Assembly (NCBI GenBank): GCA_023424785.1
Contig: JAFADP010000145.1
Location: 1-6,414 of the forward strand
Source: Bacillota bacterium
GTDB taxonomy: Bacteria > Bacillota > Clostridia > Clostridiales > Clostridiaceae
DNA length: 6,414 nucleotides
Direction of reading: 5' to 3'
In this document: positions 1-4,993 of the stretch, piece by piece
Layout of the letters: every line of letters starts with the position of its first letter
Numbering within the stretch: position 1 is the first letter of the stretch
Notes under the pieces: model-generated
What the model saw: the letters and a program-made list of their open reading frames with translations, nothing else
Database searches by the model: none
Told to the model about the DNA's origin: nothing
Translations under genes and position numbers: made by a program

Positions 1-6
1 ATATAC

Positions 7-93
7 GCTGAAGTGGCGGAACAGGCAGACGCACAGGACTTAAAATCCTGCGGTAGCGATACCGTACCGGTTCGATTCCGGTCTTCAGCACCA
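7..93 (+). tRNA. tRNA-Leu (anticodon UAA)
   Basis: Complete class II tRNA of 87 nt with a genome-encoded CCA end. The acceptor stem GCTGAAG (7-13) pairs with CTTCAGC (83-89), followed by discriminator A90 and CCA 91-93. The D stem is GCG/CGC (16-18 with 30-32). The anticodon stem CAGGA/TCCTG (34-38 with 46-50) encloses the 7-nt loop CTTAAAA, placing anticodon TAA at 41-43. A long variable arm (CGGTA, GCGA loop, TACCG, 51-64) and the discriminator A fit leucine identity. The T arm is ACCGG-TTCGATT-CCGGT (66-82). It reads UUA, and by wobble UUG. UUA is a very frequent leucine codon in the genes downstream, so this should be a heavily used tRNA. Only 6 nt precede it, so its promoter, or any tRNA cluster it belongs to, lies outside the window. 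Confidence 0.97.
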
Positions 94-126
94 AAGAGAT
101 ACAAAGTAATTTGTATCTCTTTTTTT
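94..126 (+). terminator. Intrinsic terminator of the tRNA-Leu transcript
   Basis: An 11-bp perfect stem (AGAGATACAAA at 95-105 with TTTGTATCTCT at 110-120) closes a GTAA loop and is followed by an unbroken run of T to position 126. It starts one base after the tRNA CCA, so it ends the tRNA transcript and insulates spoIIE from tRNA read-through. Confidence 0.9.
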
Positions 127-155
127 GTTATAAAAAATAAATATATTAAGGAAAG

Positions 156-197
156 TTTCATTATATTACTTTAGTAATATAATGAAATTATTTTTTT
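156..197 (+). terminator. Second hairpin with T-run, possible back-up terminator
   Basis: A perfect 14-bp inverted repeat (TTTCATTATATTAC at 156-169, loop TTTA, complement at 174-187) is followed by TTA and seven T (191-197). The shape suits a rho-independent terminator on the + strand, but the stem has only two G-C pairs and the T-run starts 3 nt after it. It may be a weak back-up to the terminator at 94-126. No T-run is seen on the opposite strand, so bidirectional use is unlikely. It could also be a DNA-level site for a regulator. Confidence 0.5.
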
Positions 198-356
198 ACG
201 ACAAAATGCACAAACTAATTATTTAAAATACCTTTATAAAAAACTTATGTTCATACTTAAAGATAATAACTAGAGTTTCAAATAAGAAAATATTAAAGTT
301 TTTATTGGAAAAAAAAGGAATAATGTCTTACGAAATAAAAAATTAGTAAACATTAA
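198..356. other. AT-rich non-coding stretch upstream of spoIIE
   Basis: I see no reading frame with a ribosome binding site on either strand, no RNA fold that I recognise and no mobile-element remnant. Two sites resemble the Spo0A box (TGTCGAA). One is TACGACA at 197-203, whose reverse complement TGTCGTA has one mismatch. The other is TTACGAA at 328-334, with two mismatches, lying about 22 bp upstream of the candidate spoIIE -35. In such AT-rich DNA single weak matches occur by chance. Together with the downstream gene they make a plausible but unproved control region. Confidence 0.35.
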
Positions 357-389
357 TTGACATAACTTTAATTATAAAAATGATATTAT
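357..389 (+). promoter_or_regulatory. Candidate spoIIE promoter, long-spacer (Spo0A-type) sigma-A
   Basis: A perfect TTGACA (357-362) is separated by 21 bp from TATTAT (384-389), a one-mismatch -10. No good -10 sits at the normal 17 bp; the best closer match is AATGAT at 379-384 with a 16-bp gap. Spo0A-activated sigma-A promoters of B. subtilis (spoIIG, spoIIE) are known for this unusual 21-22 bp spacing, where Spo0A~P compensates for the misplaced -35. The predicted start of transcription is near 396, giving a leader of about 27 nt before the chosen spoIIE start. The match is by eye and no transcript data are available. Confidence 0.55.
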
Positions 390-407
390 TTTATTAGGAA
401 TTTTATG

Positions 408-412
408 AGGAG
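408..412 (+). promoter_or_regulatory. Ribosome binding site deciding the spoIIE start
   Basis: AGGAG at 408-412 lies 10 nt before ATG 423. The in-frame ATG at 405 would overlap this site and the one at 414 is only 1 nt from it. A weaker AGGA (396-399) could serve ATG 405, but it coincides with the predicted transcription start, so ATG 423 is preferred. Confidence 0.7.
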
Positions 413-422
413 AATGATAAGT

Positions 423-2807
423 ATGGATTATGGTGTTGAGGTACCTAGTTATAGAAGGGTAGATAGTGAAAAAGAGAAGAGAAAATTAAAGTTTGAAAAT
501 AGAATATTTGTAATGTTATTAACTATAGCTTCCGGAGCAATGCTAAGTAGAGTTGGATTTGGATTTGTAGAAGGATTATATCTATCCCCATTTGGAATAG
601 GATATTTTTTATCAATATCTAAAAAAAGTGATATAAAAAAGGTGATTTTAATTTTTGTAGCAGTTCTAATTGGTTATTTAACTGGGGGAAGTAAAAAAAT
701 AGATATTATACTTTATATTTCTTTAGCAACAGTAATATTATTATGTAAAACTGTCTGTAATACTTTAAATAAGGAGTTTAGGAATGGAATTGCATTTTTA
801 ACTATTATTATAATATCCCTAACTGTAGGTTTATTAATTGGAGAGCAGAGCTTTGAAATAAATTTAGTTTTTTCTTTGGTAAAAGCAATAGTTATAATAC
901 CCGTATTTTATATACTTAATTATGCTATTGGATGTATGCAAGAAATAAACACCAATTATTTTTATTCTACAGAAGAATTAATTAGTATAGCTATATTAAG
1001 TTGTTTAGTTATATCTGGAATAGGTAATTTTGCTATATTTGGAGTTGAAATAAGAACAATAATAGCATTGGCTATGGTTGCTACAACAGCTTATGCATCT
1101 GGAAGTAATTCAGGTGCAATATTAGGTATAACAATGGGAATAATAATAGGAATTGCTAACAATGATTTATTAATTGCAACTACAATGTATGGTATATGTG
1201 GACTAATTGTAGGTGTATTTAAGGAAACAGGAAAGATATTTTCTGTTTTAGCTTATTTAATATCATTATTTATGATATTAACTTATGCAGGAAATATAAC
1301 AATTCAATCAATTATAGAGGTTGTTGTAGCAGGTATTATTATGCTATTGATTCCTAAAAAAACTATTAAGGAAATATTAAGAGAGCTTAATAATGAAGAA
1401 AAAAGCAAGATAATAAGTGATGCTCAAGTTGAGGGAATAAAATTAGAATTTGTAGACAGGTTAGAAGCTTTAAGAGGATCTTTAACTGCAGTTGCTACAT
1501 CTATTGAAAGTTTATCTGGTAATGAGAAGCTACTTATGAAGAATAAAGGAACTGCAATGATTGAAAGTTTAGCTGATAGAGTATGCCAAGGATGTGAAAT
1601 GAACAATAAATGTTGGGGAAGAGAACTTCATAGTACTTTCTCTGATTTTGGGGAACTTATGTTAAGTTGCGAGAGTAAAAAAGTATATTTACCTAAAGAT
1701 TTAAATTTAAAATGTGTGAAAAGAACCACATTATTAAAAAGTGCTGAAGAATTATTTTCCACATATACAGTAAATGAAGCATTGAAGTCTAGACTTATAG
1801 AGGGAAGAAGCATTGTTGCAAATCAAATAAATAATATGGCTGCTACAGTTTCTAGTATACTTGGAGATTTTAATAATAATGTTGATAGTTGTTTAGAAAT
1901 AGATAAATTATTAAGAAAAACATTGGTAAAGAATCAGATAAGATATGATAATGTTTATTCATATACAGATAGAAAGGGTCGTTTAAAAATAAAAATAAAA
2001 ATAGATAGTCAGGATGGGGAGAATTATTGTAGAAAGTTAATCATTCCTGTTATTAGTGAGCTAGTAAGAACTCCTTTAAGTATAGCTGAAGATGGATGCA
2101 AGATTAATCCAGAAACAGGCGAATGTTCAATTACTATAGAGGAATCTTACAAATATAATGTATCGTCATATGTATCATTTAATGTTAAGGATGGAGAAAA
2201 ATATTCTGGAGATAGCTATAGTTTTGGACAAAATAAAGTTGGAGAGTATGTAACTATAGTTAGTGATGGTATGGGCTCAGGACCAGAAGCAGGTTTAGAA
2301 AGTGAAGCAGCAATAGAGTTAATAGAAAAATTTATGGAAGGAGGATTTAGTGAAGCAACTATGCTTAATGCTGTAAATGCTATAATGGGAATGAAGTTTA
2401 GTGAAGATGAAAAATTTACTACTTTAGATATGAACTCTATAGATTTATATACTGGTGAAATAGAATTTATTAAAGTTGGAGCAAGTATGAGCTTCATTAA
2501 AAGAGGAACTAAAGTTGAAGTTGTTAATAGTTCATCTGTACCTTTTGGAATAGTAGACGATATAAATATTACACCAATTAAGAAAAAGGTGAAAAATGGT
2601 GACATAATAGTTACAATAAGTGATGGAGTTATAGATGTAGATAAAGCAAATATTGGAGATTACTCTTGGATAGTAGATTATTTAGAGGGAGAACAAAATA
2701 ATCCTGAGTTAATTTCTAGAGATATACTAGAATTAGCTAAGAAAAAATGCAATGGAAGAGTACTTGATGATATGACTATAGTTGTTTCAAAACTTTATTC
2801 TTGTTAA
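423..2807 (+). CDS. spoIIE: Stage II sporulation protein E, membrane serine phosphatase
   Basis: The product is 794 residues, close to B. subtilis SpoIIE (about 827). After a charged N-terminus, residues about 27-312 are a chain of hydrophobic segments (roughly ten in the family) that anchor the protein at the polar septum. Residues about 313-580 form the linker/oligomerisation region and carry a conserved cysteine group, C388-x2-C391-x5-C397-W. Residues about 590-790 are the PP2C-type phosphatase domain. Its metal-binding aspartates are visible in GDS (D597), SDGMGSG (D615), SDGV (D734) and LDDMT (D783). In Bacillus, SpoIIE interacts with FtsZ at asymmetric division and dephosphorylates the anti-anti-sigma factor SpoIIAA, releasing sigma-F in the forespore. 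All motifs are intact, so the gene should be functional. It appears monocistronic, with its own candidate promoter upstream and a terminator at 2869-2897. An alternative start at 405 would add six residues. Confidence 0.96.
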   Translation: MDYGVEVPSYRRVDSEKEKRKLKFENRIFVMLLTIASGAMLSRVGFGFVEGLYLSPFGIGYFLSISKKSDIKKVILIFVAVLIGYLTGGSKKIDIILYISLATVILLCKTVCNTLNKEFRNGIAFLTIIIISLTVGLLIGEQSFEINLVFSLVKAIVIIPVFYILNYAIGCMQEINTNYFYSTEELISIAILSCLVISGIGNFAIFGVEIRTIIALAMVATTAYASGSNSGAILGITMGIIIGIANNDLLIATTMYGICGLIVGVFKETGKIFSVLAYLISLFMILTYAGNITIQSIIEVVVAGIIMLLIPKKTIKEILRELNNEEKSKIISDAQVEGIKLEFVDRLEALRGSLTAVATSIESLSGNEKLLMKNKGTAMIESLADRVCQGCEMNNKCWGRELHSTFSDFGELMLSCESKKVYLPKDLNLKCVKRTTLLKSAEELFSTYTVNEALKSRLIEGRSIVANQINNMAATVSSILGDFNNNVDSCLEIDKLLRKTLVKNQIRYDNVYSYTDRKGRLKIKIKIDSQDGENYCRKLIIPVISELVRTPLSIAEDGCKINPETGECSITIEESYKYNVSSYVSFNVKDGEKYSGDSYSFGQNKVGEYVTIVSDGMGSGPEAGLESEAAIELIEKFMEGGFSEATMLNAVNAIMGMKFSEDEKFTTLDMNSIDLYTGEIEFIKVGASMSFIKRGTKVEVVNSSSVPFGIVDDINITPIKKKVKNGDIIVTISDGVIDVDKANIGDYSWIVDYLEGEQNNPELISRDILELAKKKCNGRVLDDMTIVVSKLYSC

Positions 2808-2868
2808 AAAGAATTAAATTATACTTGAGTAGAATATATAAGCTATAATTAGTAAAGAAACACTTTAT

Positions 2869-2897
2869 AAAGGTGCTCCATTGGAGCACTTTTATTT
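2869..2897 (+). terminator. Intrinsic terminator of spoIIE
   Basis: A 7-bp GC-rich core stem GTGCTCC (2873-2879) pairs with GGAGCAC (2883-2889) around the loop ATT. A G-T wobble and A-T pairs extend it at the base, and it is followed by TTTTATTT (2890-2897). It lies about 60 nt after the spoIIE stop and separates spoIIE from the tilS unit. It is one of the most GC-rich elements in the non-coding DNA here. Confidence 0.88.
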
Positions 2898-2942
2898 GAT
2901 GTTTAAAAATTTTACTTAATTATAAACTTAATACATACTATG

Positions 2943-2963
2943 TTTACATTGAAAAAATGTAAA
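2943..2963. repeat. Inverted repeat over the tilS -35 and spacer
   Basis: TTTACATT (2943-2950) and AATGTAAA (2956-2963) are perfect 8-bp inverted halves around GAAAA. The left half contains the -35 hexamer and the right half ends 2 bp before the -10. This is where a dimeric repressor would be expected to bind, so it may be an operator. It lies upstream of the predicted transcription start, so it would not be in the mRNA, and no T-run follows it. No regulator is identified, and chance is possible in AT-rich DNA. Confidence 0.4.
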
Positions 2964-2971
2964 TGTATTAT
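2943..2971 (+). promoter_or_regulatory. Candidate sigma-A promoter of tilS-hpt(-ftsH)
   Basis: TTTACA (2943-2948) and TATTAT (2966-2971) each have one mismatch to consensus and are separated by exactly 17 bp, with TG immediately before the -10. The predicted start of transcription is near 2978, about 26 nt before the tilS GTG. It follows the spoIIE terminator, so tilS and hpt need a promoter here. The -35 and spacer are overlapped by a perfect inverted repeat (2943-2963). Confidence 0.65.
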
Positions 2972-2991
2972 AGAGTTATATTAAAAACAAT

Positions 2992-2996
2992 AGGAG
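2992..2996 (+). promoter_or_regulatory. Ribosome binding site fixing the GTG start of tilS
   Basis: AGGAG lies 7 nt before GTG 3004, which is ideal spacing. The conserved TilS N-terminus follows directly and no in-frame ATG lies nearby, so a GTG start is well supported. Confidence 0.85.
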
Positions 2997-3003
2997 AACA
3001 CAG

Positions 3004-4401
3004 GTGTTAAATAAAGTAATAAATTATATAAAAGAAAATGAGCTTATACAACAAGGAGACCAAATATTGGTTGCGTTATCTGGAGGTCCAGATTCTGTCT
3101 GCTTATTACATATATTATATGAGATGAAAGATAAATTTAATTTAAATTTAGGTGCCATTCATATAAATCATATGTTAAGAGGTGAAGAAGCTGACAAGGA
3201 TGAAAAATATATAATTAAGTTGTGTGATGAATTAGGAATAAAGCATTATGTAAAAAGAATAAATATAGAGTATATTGCAAAAGAAGCAAATGTATCTTTA
3301 GAAGTAGCTGGAAGGAATGAAAGATATAAAGCCTTTGAAGAAATAAGAACTGAATATGGATATAATAAGATTGCAGTAGCTCATAATGCAAATGATCAAG
3401 CTGAAACTGTATTAATGAGAATTATGAGAGGAACTGGATTAGAAGGTTTAACAGGAATAAAGGCAAAAAGAAAAGATGGAATTATTAGACCTATATTATG
3501 TTTAAATAGACAAGAAATTGAGGAGTATTGTGAAAAGAAAAAACTTAATCCTAGAATAGATGCAAGTAATTATGAAAGAATTTATAGTAGAAATAAGGTT
3601 AGATTAGACATATTACCATATATGAAGGAACATTTTAATAAAGAGATAGTTGATACACTTAATAGGATGACAATATTATTGCAAAAAGATAATGAATTTA
3701 TAGAAGAATATTCCAAAAAATGTTACAATATATATTGTGAAAATTATGATGGAAAATTAAAAATATCACAAGAACTATTTAAAAAGGAAATGGATTCAAT
3801 TATAACGAGAGTAATAATAAGAGCTTTTAAAGAGATTTCTAATTCTCATCAAAATTTTGAAATGAAGCATATATATGAAATTGTTAATTTAGCAAATAAG
3901 AATACAGGAAAGAAGTTAAATCTAACTAATAAAATAATATGTGAAAATTTATATGGTGATATTATTTTTAGTAAAAAAGATAAACATAAAGAAAAACTAT
4001 GTGATCATTGTGAAATTAGAATAGATAAAAGTGAGATTAGTAACAAAATTATCTTTGATAATTGTATTATAAGTTTTGAAATAATTGAAAATAAAAACAA
4101 GGTAGAAATTCCTAAAAATAGCTTAATAAAGTTATTTGATTATGATAATATAGAAAAAGAGATTGTAATCAGATACAGGAAAGATGGAGATAAAATTGTA
4201 CCTTTAGGTATGAAAGGAAGTAAAAAACTAAAAGATATTTTTATTGATTTAAAGATACCAAGGGAAAATAGAAATAGTATCCCTATCTTATGCTTTGATG
4301 ATAAAGTCTCATGGATTGTGGGATATAAGACATCTCAACTATTTAAAGTAACAAAGGATACAAAAAAAATATTAAAAATAACAGTTGACAGAAAGGAATA
4401 A
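3004..4401 (+). CDS. tilS: tRNA(Ile)-lysidine synthase
   Basis: The product is a 465-residue cytoplasmic enzyme, close to B. subtilis TilS (about 472). It uses ATP and lysine to convert the wobble cytidine of tRNA-Ile(CAU) to lysidine, so the tRNA is charged with Ile and reads AUA instead of AUG. That is essential in an organism where ATA is a common isoleucine codon, as it is in these genes. The N-terminal PP-loop ATPase domain has SGGPDS (26-31), HINHMLRG (53-60) and AHNANDQAET (126-135). In the last motif the first position of the usual DDQ is N130. A middle helical region follows. The C-terminal TilS domain carries RYRKDGD (390-396), PLGMKGSKKLKD (400-411) and KIPR (417-420). It is first in a unit with hpt, whose start lies 4 nt after the tilS stop. 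The start is GTG with a strong ribosome binding site. It is intact and likely essential. Confidence 0.96.
   Translation: MLNKVINYIKENELIQQGDQILVALSGGPDSVCLLHILYEMKDKFNLNLGAIHINHMLRGEEADKDEKYIIKLCDELGIKHYVKRINIEYIAKEANVSLEVAGRNERYKAFEEIRTEYGYNKIAVAHNANDQAETVLMRIMRGTGLEGLTGIKAKRKDGIIRPILCLNRQEIEEYCEKKKLNPRIDASNYERIYSRNKVRLDILPYMKEHFNKEIVDTLNRMTILLQKDNEFIEEYSKKCYNIYCENYDGKLKISQELFKKEMDSIITRVIIRAFKEISNSHQNFEMKHIYEIVNLANKNTGKKLNLTNKIICENLYGDIIFSKKDKHKEKLCDHCEIRIDKSEISNKIIFDNCIISFEIIENKNKVEIPKNSLIKLFDYDNIEKEIVIRYRKDGDKIVPLGMKGSKKLKDIFIDLKIPRENRNSIPILCFDDKVSWIVGYKTSQLFKVTKDTKKILKITVDRKE
4393..4397 (+). promoter_or_regulatory. Ribosome binding site of hpt, inside the end of tilS
   Basis: AAGGA, with 8 nt to ATG 4406, lies within the last codons of tilS. 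It favours ATG 4406 over the in-frame TTG at 4385, which lies upstream of it and would add seven residues. Ribosomes ending tilS would sit on this site, so the two genes are probably translationally coupled. Confidence 0.8.
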
Positions 4402-4405
4402 AATC

Positions 4406-4945
4406 ATGTTACAAGACATAAAAGAGATATTGCTTAGTGAGGAAGTTATTAGTGCTAAAATAAAGGAATTAGCAGAAAGAATTAGTGATGACTATAAAGA
4501 AAGGGACTTATTAGTTGTTGGGGTTTTAAAAGGTTCTGTAATATTTACAGCAGACTTAATTAAAAATATAAAAATACCTTGTGAAATTGACTTTATGGCA
4601 GTATCAAGCTATGGAAACTCATCAGAAACCTCTGGTATAGTTAGAATACTTAAAGATTTAGATCATGAAGTTTCGGGAAAGGATATTATTATAGTAGAGG
4701 ATATAGTTGATAGTGGAGTTACATTAAATTACTTATTAAATTATCTAAAGTCTAGAAAGGCTAATTCAGTTGAAATAGTATCATTATTAACTAAACCATC
4801 TAGAAGAAAAGTAGATATAGATTGTAAATATGTTGGGTTTGAAGTTCCGGATGAATTCTTAGTTGGATATGGACTTGATTATGCTGAAAAGTATAGAAAC
4901 TTACCTTTTGTAGGAATATTGAAAAGAGAAGTTTATGAAAAATAA
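4406..4945 (+). CDS. hpt: Hypoxanthine(-guanine) phosphoribosyltransferase
   Basis: The product is 179 residues, close to B. subtilis HprT (180). It joins hypoxanthine or guanine to PRPP to give IMP or GMP in purine salvage, in the cytoplasm. Visible family motifs are VLKGS (40-44, pyrophosphate-binding loop), SSYGNS (67-72, flexible active-site loop), the PRPP-binding signature EDIVDSGVT (98-106) and FEVPDEF (145-151), where purine-contacting residues lie. The C-terminal GYGLDYAEKYRNLP stretch is typical of the family. The start ATG 4406 is chosen because of the AAGGA ribosome binding site and the match of MLQDIKEIL to family N-termini. It lies 4 nt after tilS and 48 nt before ftsH. In B. 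subtilis the equivalent protein has been reported to act with TilS on ftsH transcription. Whether it does so here is unknown. Confidence 0.96.
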   Translation: MLQDIKEILLSEEVISAKIKELAERISDDYKERDLLVVGVLKGSVIFTADLIKNIKIPCEIDFMAVSSYGNSSETSGIVRILKDLDHEVSGKDIIIVEDIVDSGVTLNYLLNYLKSRKANSVEIVSLLTKPSRRKVDIDCKYVGFEVPDEFLVGYGLDYAEKYRNLPFVGILKREVYEK

Positions 4946-4946
4946 T
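4919..4946 (+). promoter_or_regulatory. Weak candidate promoter for ftsH
   Basis: TTGAAA (4919-4924) and AATAAT (4941-4946) each have one mismatch to sigma-A consensus, with a 16-bp spacer, at the very end of hpt. The -10 lacks its first T, and AT-rich DNA gives such matches often. If real it would give ftsH a leader of about 40 nt. Otherwise ftsH depends on read-through from the tilS promoter, since no terminator is seen after hpt. Confidence 0.3.
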
Positions 4947-4980
4947 TTTAATTAATATTAAAAAATAAATACACAAAGAA

Positions 4981-4987
4981 AGGGGGG
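4981..4987 (+). promoter_or_regulatory. Unusually G-rich ribosome binding site of ftsH
   Basis: AGGGGGG, an A followed by six G, stands out in AT-rich DNA and lies 6 nt before ATG 4994. It fits a strong Shine-Dalgarno site and fixes the start, which is followed by a typical FtsH N-terminal membrane segment. Confidence 0.8.
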
Positions 4988-4993
4988 CCTTGA

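Noticed and set aside
7..423. A bldA-like regulatory link between tRNA-Leu(UAA) and spoIIE
   Set aside because: In Streptomyces the rare UUA codon makes this tRNA regulatory. Here UUA is a common leucine codon throughout all the genes, so the tRNA cannot act as a selective switch in that way.
1424..2605. Open frames of 60-129 codons on the - strand inside spoIIE
   Set aside because: They lie antisense to well-conserved SpoIIE coding sequence, lack recognisable motifs, and are expected by chance when the coding strand is poor in the stop-generating triplets.
2844..2849. Perfect TATAAT just after spoIIE as a promoter
   Set aside because: The nearest TTGA-like -35 (2825-2830) is only 13 bp away, nothing suitable lies at 17 bp, and the strong terminator follows about 20 nt later, so any transcript would be about 40 nt.
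4946..4963. A-T palindrome TTTTAAT-TAAT-ATTAAAA after hpt as a terminator
   Set aside because: The stem is only A-T, 7 bp, and is followed by A residues and not by T, so it should not terminate transcription.
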